In this document: positions 42,684-51,226 of the stretch, one piece after another | How positions within the stretch are numbered: position 1 is the stretch's first letter | How the letters are laid out: every line of letters begins with the position of its first letter | Position numbers and translations under genes: made by a program | Assembly (NCBI RefSeq): GCF_025972045.1 | Contig: NZ_JAPDHX010000001.1 | Span: 848,787 to 912,786 of the forward strand | Reading direction: 5' to 3' | Source: Micropruina sonneratiae | GTDB lineage: Bacteria; Actinomycetota; Actinomycetes; Propionibacteriales; Propionibacteriaceae | DNA: 64,000 nucleotides | The notes under the pieces: generated by a model | Seen by the model: the letters and a program-made list of their open reading frames with translations, nothing else | What the model was told of the DNA's origin: nothing | Database searches by the model: none

Positions 42684-44093
42684 CTACCGGACGTTCAGGC
42701 CGCCCACCAGCACACACCGTCGGCTGCGGGCGAAGTTCTTCGCCGAGGTGAGGCCCTCACCGGTCGGGCCGGCGATGGTGAAGGTGCAGTACCCCTCGCC
42801 GCCGATACCGATGCCGGCGTAGGACGGTCCGTTCTTCACGAAGATCGTGGTCTGGATGCGCTTGGCGAGCTTGGTCAGGGCGTTCACGTCGGCCGAGTGC
42901 ATGATCGCGGTGTGCCGGTTGCCGTGCTCGGCGATCACCGCCTTGTCCATGCCCTCGGCCAGGTCCCTCACCCGCACGATCGGCAGCACGGGCATCATCA
43001 ACTCGACCCTGACGAACGGATGGTCGAACGGGACCTCGGCGATCACCAACCGGGTGCCGGCGGGGGCGTCCACGCCGATCGCCGCGAGGATGGCGGTGGC
43101 GTCCTTGCCCACCCAGTCGGTGACGGCGTGGCGTCCGTCGACCACCAGGTCGGCCAGCCGGGCGATCAGCGCGGCGTCGCGCAACTCGTAGGCGCCGTGC
43201 TTGAGCATCTCGAACTTGAGCAGGTCGGCGATCCCCGCGACGGCCAGCACCTCCTTCTCGGCGGTGCAGGGCAGATTGTTGTCGAAGCTGGCTCCGTCCA
43301 CGATGTCCTTGGCCGCCTTGACGATGTCGGCGGTCGTGTCCACCAGGGCGGGGGGATTGCCGGCGCCGGCGCCGATCGCCTTCTTGCCGCTGGTCAGCAC
43401 CGCCTTGACGATGCCCGGTCCGCCGGTGGCGACCAGCATGCGCACCAGCTTGTGGCCGATCATCGCGTTGGTGTTCTCGATCGAGGGCTCGGTGACGGTG
43501 GTGATCAGGTTCGGCGGCGCCCCCGCGTCGGCCAGCCCGCGGTTCAGCTCGCGGATCAGCCAGTGCGTCACCTTCGTCGCGCGCGGATGCGGGCTGAACA
43601 CCACCGCGTTGCCGGCGGCCAGCATGCCGATGGCGTTGTTGATCACCGTCTCGGTCGGATTGGTGGTCGGGGTGATCGCCCCGACCACGCCGTACGGCGA
43701 GATCTCCACGGTGGTGAGGCCGTCGTCGCCCGACCAGGCCTGCGTGATCAGGTCCTCGGTGCCGGGCGTGAAGGACGCCGCCGCCCGGTTCTTGGCGATC
43801 TTGTCGGCGACATTGCCCATGCCGGTCTCCTCGACCGTCGCCCGGGCCATGTGCTCGAGGTGCTCGGGCTTCAACGCCACGTCGCGGATGACCTGCACGA
43901 ACCGGGCGCGGTCCTTCAGCGAGCAGTCCAGGTAGGCGCGGTACGCGGCGTCCGCGGCGGTGACGGCGGCGTCCATACTGGCGAAGACGCCGTCACCCCC
44001 CGGGTCGGACGCCGGCGCGCCGGCCTGGGCAAGGGTCGCCTGCACCACCTGGGCGACGACCCGGCGGACGTCTTCGGGGCTGATCGTGGTCAT
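42684..44093 (-). CDS. pduP: CoA-acylating propionaldehyde dehydrogenase
   Basis: 469 residues. It oxidises propionaldehyde to propionyl-CoA with NAD+ inside the microcompartment. The nucleophile Cys is in NNLPCTAEKEVL, the cofactor-binding part has AITPTTNPTETVINNAIGMLAAGN and TGGPGIVKAVL. Residues 1-20 (TTISPEDVRRVVAQVVQATL) form an amphipathic helix followed by an Ala/Pro linker, as expected for the targeting peptide of Pdu enzymes. It is the last gene of the long minus-strand operon; the ATG overlaps the pduO stop as ATGA. Confidence 0.95.
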   Translation of the reverse strand: MTTISPEDVRRVVAQVVQATLAQAGAPASDPGGDGVFASMDAAVTAADAAYRAYLDCSLKDRARFVQVIRDVALKPEHLEHMARATVEETGMGNVADKIAKNRAAASFTPGTEDLITQAWSGDDGLTTVEISPYGVVGAITPTTNPTETVINNAIGMLAAGNAVVFSPHPRATKVTHWLIRELNRGLADAGAPPNLITTVTEPSIENTNAMIGHKLVRMLVATGGPGIVKAVLTSGKKAIGAGAGNPPALVDTTADIVKAAKDIVDGASFDNNLPCTAEKEVLAVAGIADLLKFEMLKHGAYELRDAALIARLADLVVDGRHAVTDWVGKDATAILAAIGVDAPAGTRLVIAEVPFDHPFVRVELMMPVLPIVRVRDLAEGMDKAVIAEHGNRHTAIMHSADVNALTKLAKRIQTTIFVKNGPSYAGIGIGGEGYCTFTIAGPTGEGLTSAKNFARSRRCVLVGGLNVR

Positions 44094-45088
44094 TGTTCCT
44101 CCAGTACCGACAGTGCATGGGTGACGATGTCGACGTCCTGTTCGACGGTGCCCCCGGAGACTCCGAGGCCGCCGGCGATCAGGCCGTCGACGAAGACCGG
44201 CAGCCCGCCCCCGAAAACGACCACCCGGCCGCCGTTGGAGTGCTGGATGCCGTGCAGCGCACCCGCCGGGGTCGACGGGTCCTTCAGCGCCGCGGTGGGC
44301 AGCTTGAACGCCGCCGACGTGAACGCCTTGTTGAGGGCGATGTCGATGCTGCCCAGCAGCGAATCCGCCATCCGGTGCAGCAGCAACGGGTGGCCGCCGG
44401 CGTCCACCGCGGCGAAGACGATCGGCACCCCCACCTCGAGGGCTCGCGCCTCCGCCGCCTCAGCGGCCCGCTTGGTCGCGGCCAGGTCGAAACGGGTCAC
44501 GCCGGCCACCGAGGGGTCGCCCAGTGCCCTGGCGACCGCCTGCCGGACCAGTTGCTCGATGCGGGACAGGTCGTAGCTGTGCTCGGCCAGCCTGGCCAGC
44601 GCGTACAGGGTGTCGGAGAGGCGGTTGAGGTAGGTGATCAGCTCGGGACGCACCGGCTCGGTCTGTGCCAGGGTGAGCACCCGCCGCTCGGCGCGCCGGG
44701 TCACCGTGCGGGCCCGGTGCAGCGCGGCCGACGGCTTGTCCCGGCCCGGCACCACGAACGCCCGCTGCGGCCCCGTCACCTCCAGGCACATGTCGATCAG
44801 GCCCTCCAACTCGGTGACGTCGGCGGCGTCGATCGTGTTGTCGAGGATGTCGCGACCGGCCTGATCGGAGGCGAGTTCGGCGGCCAGCACGAACAGTCTC
44901 TGCTGGATGCCGTGCAGCGTGTCCTTCACCACCTGGTCGGTGGCGATGGCCTTGGCCTCGCCGATCGAGGAGTTCGCCTCGTCGACGGTGCCGTACGCCT
45001 CGACGGCCGGGCTCTGCTTGGGCACCCGCGAACCGCCGAACAGGCCGGTCAGGCCGCGGTCGCCGGTGCGGGTGTAGACGTTGGGCAT
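44090..45088 (-). CDS. pduO: PduO-type ATP:cob(I)alamin adenosyltransferase with GlcG/HbpS-like C-domain
   Basis: 332 residues, two domains. Residues 1-185 are a PduO adenosyltransferase: YTRTGDRGLTGLFGG at the N-terminus, EAYGTVDEANSSIG, and the ATP/cobalamin-binding VVPGRDKPSAALHRARTVT with TRRAERR. Residues 195-332 are a GlcG/HbpS-like domain (DUF336; VPIVFAAVDAGGHPLLLHRM, GALHGIQ, GGLPVF), which in homologues binds haem or cobalamin. It makes adenosylcobalamin for the diol dehydratase. The ATG overlaps the pduN stop by one base. Confidence 0.95.
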   Translation of the reverse strand: MPNVYTRTGDRGLTGLFGGSRVPKQSPAVEAYGTVDEANSSIGEAKAIATDQVVKDTLHGIQQRLFVLAAELASDQAGRDILDNTIDAADVTELEGLIDMCLEVTGPQRAFVVPGRDKPSAALHRARTVTRRAERRVLTLAQTEPVRPELITYLNRLSDTLYALARLAEHSYDLSRIEQLVRQAVARALGDPSVAGVTRFDLAATKRAAEAAEARALEVGVPIVFAAVDAGGHPLLLHRMADSLLGSIDIALNKAFTSAAFKLPTAALKDPSTPAGALHGIQHSNGGRVVVFGGGLPVFVDGLIAGGLGVSGGTVEQDVDIVTHALSVLEEQ

Positions 45089-45360
45089 CAGGCCGGACCT
45101 ATCTCCACGGTGTCGACGATCCCGACGATGGTCAGGTCGATGGGGGCGTCCGGCCGGGTGGCGGCGAACCGTGCGGAGCTGCCGCCGGTGACGATCACCG
45201 TCTCGCCGACGCCGGCCCCGACGGTGTCGACCGCCACCGACGGGTTCGTCACGTACTCGCCCTCGACACCGATCCGGTGCACCACCAGCAGCTTGAAACC
45301 GACCAGCCGCTCGTCCTTGCTGGTCGAGACGACCGTGCCGCGCACCTTGGCCAGGAACAT
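45088..45360 (-). CDS. pduN: Microcompartment vertex protein (EutN/CcmL/PduN)
   Basis: 90 residues, the single-domain pentamer that caps shell vertices. It has LAKVRGTVVSTSKDERLVGFKLLVV at the N-terminus (MxxGxVVxTxKxxxLxGxKLLVV pattern), VAVDTVGAGVGETVIVTGGSSAR in the middle and DLTIVGIVDTVE at the end, all typical. Its stop touches the pduO start, and it follows the flavoprotein gene directly (1 bp gap). Confidence 0.94.
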   Translation of the reverse strand: MFLAKVRGTVVSTSKDERLVGFKLLVVHRIGVEGEYVTNPSVAVDTVGAGVGETVIVTGGSSARFAATRPDAPIDLTIVGIVDTVEIGPA

Positions 45361-45361
45361 G

Positions 45362-46225
45362 TCATACCTCCCGTGAGATTCGGATCGACCGGGCCGCGGC
45401 GAGGTCCTTCGCCATCGCGGTGACCAGGGTCGCCGCGCCCACCCGCAGCTGCGTGCCGGGCGGCAGCTGCTGGACGACCTGGTGGCTGACCAGACCGGCC
45501 CGGACGTCCTCGCCGGCGATGGTCGTCGATGCTGCCTCGCGCCCGGCCGGGCCTGCAGTGGCCGGCGGTGTGCCGGGCGTGGCGGACCGGTCGCTCCGCG
45601 CGCGCAGCCCGGCCAGCGAGGTGCCCAGGGCGGCCACCACCGGGGCGCGACGGGCGGCGTCGCGCCGGTCCCAGGCCGCCTGCGCGGTGCGGCACAGGGT
45701 GCCGGCCAGCGGCAGCCGGACGCCGAACGACGCCATCGTCGCCAGGTTGCCGCGCAGCAGGTCGGCGTAGGCGGGCGGCATGTTCGGGAACCACGAGATC
45801 TTGTCCGCGCCGTCCGGACAGACCGCGTTGCGGGCGGCGATCACCAGCTTGTTGCTCATGATGAACTCGCTGAACAGGTTGCTGCCGAGGCAGTCGGTGA
45901 CGCCGTGGGCGACCTTGGCGGCCAGGTTGGCGGTCAGCGTCGGAACGATCAGCAGATCGTGCTCCTCGACCATCCGGCGGCTCACCTCGCGCATCCCGAT
46001 GCCGGCGATCAGGTCCTGATCGAGCACCCGTTCGGCACTGGGCGTCAGCCGGTAGTCGAGCTGGCAGCCGGTGGCCTGCAGCCGCCTAAGGCTGGCCACC
46101 GCGTCCTCGAATCCGAGCAGGCCGCCGGCGAACAGCACCAGCGCGCGCCGCGGCGGCGGGACCAGCAACTCGGCCAGTGCCTCCACCACGAGCTCGCGGA
46201 CGCCGGCCGCGGTCGGCTCAGTCAT
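45362..46225 (-). CDS. Flavoprotein-like (HFCD/Pfam02441-type) microcompartment-associated protein
   Basis: 287 residues. The N-terminal two-thirds look like the flavin-binding HFCD fold: RRALVLFAGGLLGFEDAVASLRRL, LLIVPTLTANLAAKVAHG, and FIMSNKLVIAARNAVCPDGADK with the flavoprotein-type PTLTAN element. The C-terminal ~90 residues are Ala/Thr/Pro-rich then a short helical domain. Such genes occur in several microcompartment loci, where a role in cofactor recycling has been suggested but not shown; here it stands between eutJ-like and pduN, where PduM would sit in enterobacteria. Start uncertain; it overlaps the eutJ-like stop by 8 bp. Confidence 0.7.
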   Translation of the reverse strand: MTEPTAAGVRELVVEALAELLVPPPRRALVLFAGGLLGFEDAVASLRRLQATGCQLDYRLTPSAERVLDQDLIAGIGMREVSRRMVEEHDLLIVPTLTANLAAKVAHGVTDCLGSNLFSEFIMSNKLVIAARNAVCPDGADKISWFPNMPPAYADLLRGNLATMASFGVRLPLAGTLCRTAQAAWDRRDAARRAPVVAALGTSLAGLRARSDRSATPGTPPATAGPAGREAASTTIAGEDVRAGLVSHQVVQQLPPGTQLRVGAATLVTAMAKDLAAARSIRISREV

Positions 46226-47060
46226 CGCCCACCACCCGCATCGGAATGCCCAACGGGGTCACGAACAGCGGCTCGGCCGGCCTCACCACGGGCCTGCCCA
46301 GCCGGCCGGCGAACACGTCCGGGGCGTTGGGGAACGAGCTGGACCCGCCCACCAGGTAGACCAGGTCGACCTCGATCCCGGCCAGCGCGTCCGCCGCGAT
46401 GGACGCCATCTTCTCCAGGGTGGGCCGGATCACCCCGACCACGTCGTCGCGCCGGGCCGGGTCCTTCTTCATCGCCTCGGCGGCCTCGTACTCGATCCGG
46501 TAGGCGCCGGCCAGCACCAGGCTCATGTGGTGGCCCCCGGTCGCCTCGTCGACCGACAGCACCGTCCGGCCGCCCGACAGCACCGACACCCCGGTGGTGC
46601 CGTGGCCGATGTCGATCACGCAGCCGTCGCTGATGCCGAGTGCCCGGGCGGCCGCGACCGGCTCGTCCACCACCTCGTCGACGTCCAGGCCGGCGGCCCC
46701 GGCGACGTTGCGGAACACCCTGGTGTCGCCGTCGCTGATCCCCGGCGGAACGGAGACCGACGCCGAGGCGAACCGGTGCCCGAGCCGCGACTCGACGGCG
46801 TGGGTCAGCCGGCGCACCGCCGAGGTGGCGCCCGCCCAGTCGACCACGACGCCGTCACGCACGACCGTGGAGTGCGCCCAGTCACCGGCGACGGGACGGT
46901 TGGCGGCGTCCACCACCGATACGACGATGTTCGCCGTGCCCAGGTCGATGCCGAGCCGGGGTTCGCCCGCCGGTTCGTCGACCGCGCCCGAGCGCACCAG
47001 CTCCGCGAAGCGGCGAATGGCCGCCTCGGGAGCCTCGATGCCCTTGATCGCCGGGGTCAT
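46218..47060 (-). CDS. EutJ-like actin-fold chaperone
   Basis: 280 residues of the Hsp70/actin ATPase fold. The phosphate 1 motif is LGIDLGTANIVVSVVD, phosphate 2 is CVIDIGHGTTGVSVL, and the adenosine motif is VYLVGGSSSFPNAP; VDEPVAAARALGI precedes. It is the EutJ family of microcompartment loci, presumed chaperones for enzyme loading or assembly. An unexpected member of a pdu locus when PduM is missing. ATG at 47060 is used; a GTG four codons earlier overlaps the pduL stop as GTGA and is also possible. Confidence 0.82.
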   Translation of the reverse strand: MTPAIKGIEAPEAAIRRFAELVRSGAVDEPAGEPRLGIDLGTANIVVSVVDAANRPVAGDWAHSTVVRDGVVVDWAGATSAVRRLTHAVESRLGHRFASASVSVPPGISDGDTRVFRNVAGAAGLDVDEVVDEPVAAARALGISDGCVIDIGHGTTGVSVLSGGRTVLSVDEATGGHHMSLVLAGAYRIEYEAAEAMKKDPARRDDVVGVIRPTLEKMASIAADALAGIEVDLVYLVGGSSSFPNAPDVFAGRLGRPVVRPAEPLFVTPLGIPMRVVGDD

Positions 47061-47065
47061 GATGG

Positions 47066-47707
47066 TCACCGCCTGATCAGCGTCCCGTAGTCGCCGGTGT
47101 GCAGCCCCAGCGCGTTGGCCTCGTCGGTATCCAGGTGGATCTCGGGGATCCAGTCGTCCTTCAGCCGCACGATGAAGTTGTGCAGCACGCCGCCGCGCTC
47201 GCCGTCGAACCGCACCTGCACCCGGTCCTGGTCGGCCAGTCCCCACGCCTTGGCGTGCGCCGGGCCCATGTGGATGTGCCGGGCCGCGACGATCGCCGCA
47301 TGGTCGAGGTGGATCGTCCCACGCGGGCCCTCGATGTCGATCGGCCCCGCGGCGTCCAGGTGGCCCGACTGGGTCAGCGGTGCGTCGATGCCGAGGGCGA
47401 TCGCGTCGGTGCGGCTCAGCTCGACCTGCGACTTGGGCCGGCACGGGCCCATCGCCCGCACCCGGGCGAAGCTGGTCCGCGGCCCGTGCACCGCCACGAT
47501 CTGTTCGGCTGCGAAGTCCTGCGGTTGCCGCACGGGCCGGTACAGGGTCAGCTCGTCGAGGCCGAACAGGGTCTGCAGGTCGGCCCGGCTGAGGTGGACG
47601 TGCCGGTTCGACACACCCACCACGATCCGGTCGGACGCCTCGGCGAGGCGATGCAGGACGGCGCTGGTGATCTGGTCCACGAGTGCGGCCGTCTCGGACT
47701 CGCCCAC
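47066..47707 (-). CDS. pduL: Phosphate propanoyltransferase PduL
   Basis: 213 residues. It turns propionyl-CoA and phosphate into propionyl-phosphate, recycling CoA in the lumen. Two beta-barrel halves carry the zinc His residues: VGVSNRHVHLSRADLQTLFG (HxH) and AAIVAARHIHMGPAHAKAWGL (HxH). It has an amphipathic N-terminal helix (ETAALVDQITSAVLHRL) of the type that directs PduL into the compartment. It is separated from pduJ by 1 bp. Confidence 0.94.
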   Translation of the reverse strand: MGESETAALVDQITSAVLHRLAEASDRIVVGVSNRHVHLSRADLQTLFGLDELTLYRPVRQPQDFAAEQIVAVHGPRTSFARVRAMGPCRPKSQVELSRTDAIALGIDAPLTQSGHLDAAGPIDIEGPRGTIHLDHAAIVAARHIHMGPAHAKAWGLADQDRVQVRFDGERGGVLHNFIVRLKDDWIPEIHLDTDEANALGLHTGDYGTLIRR

Positions 47708-47708
47708 G

Positions 47709-47987
47709 TCACGCCTGCTTGGGCAGCAACTGCTCGACGTCGGTGTGGGGCCGGGGGATGACGTGCTTGCTCAGCACCTCCTCGCCGACCGCGGCCGCTG
47801 CCGCCGCGCCGGCGTCCACGGCGGCCTTGACCGCTCCGACGTCGCCCCGGACCAGCACGGTGACCAGGCCCGCGCCGACCTTCTGGTAGCCGACCAGGGT
47901 CACGTTCGCCGACTTCACCATGGCGTCCGCGGCCTCGACCGCCCCGACGTACCCCTTGGTCTCGACCATGCCGAGTGCCTCGCTCAT
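47709..47987 (-). CDS. pduJ: Shell hexamer protein (PduJ/PduA-type BMC-H)
   Basis: 92 residues, one BMC domain. It begins [21 protein letters not shown] and has the pore-loop [23 protein letters not shown], then [15 protein letters not shown], all standard for the main shell hexamer. It is nearly the same length and about four-fifths identical by eye to the PduA at 54.4-54.7 kb, so the two come from a duplication. The ATG has AAGGGAACAGAC upstream. Confidence 0.95.
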   Translation of the reverse strand: MSEALGMVETKGYVGAVEAADAMVKSANVTLVGYQKVGAGLVTVLVRGDVGAVKAAVDAGAAAAAAVGEEVLSKHVIPRPHTDVEQLLPKQA

Positions 47988-47999
47988 GTCTGTTCCCTT

Positions 48000-48464
48000 C
48001 TACTTCCTGCTGGACGTGGTGGCGCGCCGCCGGGTGGCGGGCGGTGTTGCTGGGTCGGAGGGCGCGGCGGACGGGCCTGCCGCAGGCTCGCCGGCGTCGG
48101 CCGGCTCGGGTGATGCCTCGTCGTCCGGAGCCTCCGCAGCCGGCGGCTCGGCCGGCTCGGGCGCCGGGGTCCGGTAGCCGACGGTCTCCGCGGTGTACAC
48201 CACCGGCGGCAACTGCGCCGAGGGCCGGGCGATCACCGAGGTGGCGAACACGGTGGTGATCTGGGCGGCGGCGGCCCGGGCCGCCGCGACCGCGGCCTGG
48301 ACGGCCGATACCTGGCCCTCGACCTTGACCGCGACCATGCCCATGCCGTCGGTGGTCTCGTAGCCGATCAGGCTCACGTCCGCGGTCTTGCAGGCCACGT
48401 CGGCGGCCGCGACCGCCGCGGGCAGGCCGAGCACCTCGATGGTGCCGAGGCTGAGTTGTGGCAT
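48000..48464 (-). CDS. pduK: Shell protein with C-terminal extension (PduK-like BMC-H)
   Basis: 154 residues. Residues 1-85 are a BMC domain (LGTIEVLGLPAAVAAADVAC, LIGYETTDGMGMVAVKVEGQVSAV, FATSVIARP). Residues ~90-154 are Pro/Ala/Glu-rich and finish in a basic stretch (ATRRRATTSSRK). PduK in Salmonella also has a C-terminal extension but with a Cys cluster; none is seen here. The tail could anchor cargo or link the shell to another structure. The ribosome site AAGGAGA lies before the ATG. Confidence 0.85.
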   Translation of the reverse strand: MPQLSLGTIEVLGLPAAVAAADVACKTADVSLIGYETTDGMGMVAVKVEGQVSAVQAAVAAARAAAAQITTVFATSVIARPSAQLPPVVYTAETVGYRTPAPEPAEPPAAEAPDDEASPEPADAGEPAAGPSAAPSDPATPPATRRRATTSSRK

Positions 48465-48494
48465 CTGGTTCTCCTTCGATCTGCGAGGTGCTGT

Positions 48495-48845
48495 TCAGAC
48501 GTTCAGTGGCATCCGCTTCACCAGCCGGGCGGCGTTTGCCCCGGCGGCGCGGTCGGTGGTCTCGGATTGGTTCAGCACGCTGACCAGGTACGGACGCCCC
48601 GGCGGCAGCTTCTCGGTGGTGGTGACCACCCAGTCGAGGCTGATCCCGATGCCGATCCCGAGCCGGGAGGCCAGGCTGGCGGCGTGGGCCAGTTGCAGCG
48701 GGTTCAGTTCGGCGTCCACGATCACCTCGACGGGGACGCCCTCCTCCTCGATGCCGTGCAGCACCTCGGCGATCCGGTCCCGGGGCAGCCGGTCGTTGAC
48801 CCGCAGCCCGATCCGGGGGCGTTCGGCGTCGCTGATCGGCCTCAT
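48495..48845 (-). CDS. pduH: Diol dehydratase reactivase, small subunit
   Basis: 116 residues. It resembles the beta subunit of diol dehydratase reactivase (DdrB/PduH), which together with PduG frees inactive cobalamin from PduCDE. Recognisable elements are GIEEEGVPVEVI, NPLQLAHAASLASRLGIGIGISLDW and RPYLVSVLNQSETTDRAAG. The ATG at 48845 overlaps the pduG stop as ATGA; a GTG five codons earlier is less likely. Confidence 0.9.
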   Translation of the reverse strand: MRPISDAERPRIGLRVNDRLPRDRIAEVLHGIEEEGVPVEVIVDAELNPLQLAHAASLASRLGIGIGISLDWVVTTTEKLPPGRPYLVSVLNQSETTDRAAGANAARLVKRMPLNV

Positions 48846-50656
48846 CGCGACCCCTCCCACGCCAGCACCAGTCCGGTCGCCACCGCGTTGCGCGGGCCCT
48901 GGGTGCCGCGGATGTTCGCCCTGCCGGCGACGACCCGGTACTCGGCGAGCGCCCTGGTGACCAGCTGCGGGATCTCGAAGTCGAGCGCCGAGCCGCCGAC
49001 CAGCACCACGTGCGCGATGTCGCGCACGCTCGCCGTCGGGCTGACCGCCCTCAGCGCCCGCAGCGCGTTGGTGACGAAGACCCGCTCCTTGGCCCGGATG
49101 CGGACCTGGCGGATCACCTCCAGGGGCTGCCGCAATGGCAGCGGGATCATCCCCTCGGGGTGCAGCACCACGGTCCTGGCGAAGGTGTGCGGCGGCAGCG
49201 GTTCGTCGAAGAACTGCACCGTGCCGTCCTCGTGGCGGATGTTGAACAGCGTCTCGACCCTGGCCAGCGGGTACCGCTTGACGTTCTCGGCGTCCTCGGA
49301 CGTCTCCAGGCCCAGCTCGGACTGGATCAGCAGGGTGACCATGTTGCCTGCGCCGGCGAGGTGGATGGAGCGGGGCTGCTGCCCGGCCCGCAGCACCGCG
49401 GCGTCGGTCGATCCGGCACCCATGTCGAGGATCGCGATCGGCACCGACGAGCCCGGCGTGGTCAGCGCCCCCCGGACGGCCATGTCGGCCTCGACCCCGC
49501 CGACCTCGACGGCGATGCCGAGCTGCTCGGTCATCTCGGTCGCGATCCGCTGCATCTGCAGCTTGTCGGCGCGCACCATGGCGGCGATGCCGACGGCGGC
49601 CTCGAGATGGAACTCACCGGCGAGTCCGCCGGTGACCGCCTGCGGCACCTGGGTGTCGACGGCCAGCAGGTCGGTGACCTCGATCCCCCCCGGATCGCGG
49701 TCGGTGAGCCGGCCCATCACCACCCGGACCTTCTCCATCATGCCGCCGACGTTGGTGCCGGGCTCACCCTTGATGTTGCGAATCTCTCCGACGCTGCCGG
49801 CGACCCGCATGATCTCCTCGGCGCCCAGGTCGACGTCGACCTCGGCGCTCCGTTCGCCGACGAACTGCAGCGAGCCGGACGGGATGCGTCGCTCGGTGAC
49901 GTCGCCGGCGGGGGTCTTGATGACGACCGCCGAACGGTTGCCGACCAGTGAGCGGGCCATCGGCACGACCGAGGCCGTCTCGTCGGGATCGAGGCCGAAG
50001 AGGGTGGCGATGCCGTAGGGGTTGGCCAGGGTCTCGATGATCCGCCCCACGTCGGCCACCTCGATCGCGGCCGGCATCCCGATCGGCACCTTGTCGATCA
50101 GCGCCACCTCGTCGACGATCGGCACCTTGCGGGTGAGCCGGTTGTGCACCAGCACGCCGTCGTCGCGCTGCAGGATCACCCCCGTGATGTCGAGCCGCTC
50201 GGACGCCGCGTTGATCGCCGCAGCCACCTGCTCGAAGCCGTGGCCGCGGTCGGCGACCACCACGTAGGGGGTGCCGGGGGAGAGCCGGGGCAGGTCGTCG
50301 ACCGGCACCGTGGTGCCGACCCCGATGCCCAGGCCGCCGGGCGTGGTGGGGTTGTGCCCGATCATCGTCGACTCGGTGATGACGGTTTCGGAGATCGTCT
50401 CCATCGCGACATCGCCGATCACCGGGGCGGCCTCGTTGATCCGGATCAGGCCGAGGTCGGCCAGCGGGCGGCCGGCGGCGTCCAGCGCCTGGGTGAGGGC
50501 GGCGAACACGCCCTGGGTGTTCTGGGCGGTGCCCTTGATGCCCGTCGTCGGCACGATCGACGACGCGACGAACGCCGGGGCGGCGCCCGCGGACGCCTCC
50601 GCGAGCGCCACCTCGGTGGTCGCGTTGCCGATGTCGATGCCGGCGATCAGGGTCAT
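48842..50656 (-). CDS. pduG: Diol dehydratase reactivase, large subunit
   Basis: 604 residues of the DdrA/PduG family, an actin-like ATPase that swaps damaged cobalamin out of the dehydratase. The N-terminus is IAGIDIGNATTEVALAEA (phosphate 1), the middle has GIGVGTTVPVDDLP and EVTDLLAVDTQVPQAVTGGL, and phosphate 2 is AILDMGAGSTDAAVL; HVVLVGGSALDFEIPQLV is near the end. Full length. Its neighbours pduE and pduH are the expected ones. Confidence 0.95.
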   Translation of the reverse strand: MTLIAGIDIGNATTEVALAEASAGAAPAFVASSIVPTTGIKGTAQNTQGVFAALTQALDAAGRPLADLGLIRINEAAPVIGDVAMETISETVITESTMIGHNPTTPGGLGIGVGTTVPVDDLPRLSPGTPYVVVADRGHGFEQVAAAINAASERLDITGVILQRDDGVLVHNRLTRKVPIVDEVALIDKVPIGMPAAIEVADVGRIIETLANPYGIATLFGLDPDETASVVPMARSLVGNRSAVVIKTPAGDVTERRIPSGSLQFVGERSAEVDVDLGAEEIMRVAGSVGEIRNIKGEPGTNVGGMMEKVRVVMGRLTDRDPGGIEVTDLLAVDTQVPQAVTGGLAGEFHLEAAVGIAAMVRADKLQMQRIATEMTEQLGIAVEVGGVEADMAVRGALTTPGSSVPIAILDMGAGSTDAAVLRAGQQPRSIHLAGAGNMVTLLIQSELGLETSEDAENVKRYPLARVETLFNIRHEDGTVQFFDEPLPPHTFARTVVLHPEGMIPLPLRQPLEVIRQVRIRAKERVFVTNALRALRAVSPTASVRDIAHVVLVGGSALDFEIPQLVTRALAEYRVVAGRANIRGTQGPRNAVATGLVLAWEGSR

Positions 50657-50669
50657 GACGGCACGGGCC

Positions 50670-51215
50670 TCAGTCGGTCTTCAGCCGGCCGCGCTTCTCG
50701 TACACGTCGGCGGCTTCCCGGATGAAGGCGGCGTTGATCGGGCAGCCGTACTTCGATTCCAGGCCGTCGGCGATGCCGTACAGCTCGGCCTTGGTCGAGC
50801 GGTAGGGCCGCAGCGCGTTGTAGACCTGGAGCAGTTCGTCGTCCGGCACCTTGATCAGCTCGGAGGCCCGGCGCATGTTGCGGGCGAGGCTGTCGCGGCC
50901 CACCGATTCGGCCACCTGGGCCTGCAGTTCGAGGGTCTCGGGCGCGATCCGGAAGTCGTCGGCGACGAGTTGGCCCGACTTCACCTGCTCGAGGGTGAAG
51001 TCGCGCAGCACCTTGCCGGTGTTCGACTTGATCCGGTCGGGCATCTTCTCGCCCAACGGGTAGTCGCCGGCGTCGGCCCGGCCCGCAGCGGACGAGCCGT
51101 TCGCGGCGGACGAGCCGTTCGCGGCGGCCGGCTTCTTGGCGAAGGTCACCTGGTCCTTGCCGAGGTTGGCCATCACCTCCGCCATGATTTGGCGGATCAG
51201 CTCTTCGGATTCCAT
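50670..51215 (-). CDS. pduE: Propanediol dehydratase, small subunit
   Basis: 181 residues, the gamma subunit of the B12-dependent diol dehydratase. The core has DYPLGEKMPDRIKSNTGK, LRDFTLEQVKSGQLVADDFR and SKYGCPINAAFIREAADVYEKRGRL. The first ~20 residues (ESEELIRQIMAEVMANLGK) form an amphipathic helix followed by an Ala/Asn/Ser linker with two ANGSSA copies, like a targeting peptide. AGGAGA lies 7 nt before the ATG. The 11-bp gap to pduD is typical of the operon. Confidence 0.95.
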   Translation of the reverse strand: MESEELIRQIMAEVMANLGKDQVTFAKKPAAANGSSAANGSSAAGRADAGDYPLGEKMPDRIKSNTGKVLRDFTLEQVKSGQLVADDFRIAPETLELQAQVAESVGRDSLARNMRRASELIKVPDDELLQVYNALRPYRSTKAELYGIADGLESKYGCPINAAFIREAADVYEKRGRLKTD

Positions 51216-51226
51216 CTCAGTCTCTC

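Noticed and set aside
44093-45376. Long plus-strand reading frames opposite the pdu genes (e.g. 42678-44576, 44093-45376, 51621-54740)
   Set aside because: They are GC-rich shadows rich in Arg/Gly/His/Val without family features; the minus-strand genes have clear motifs.
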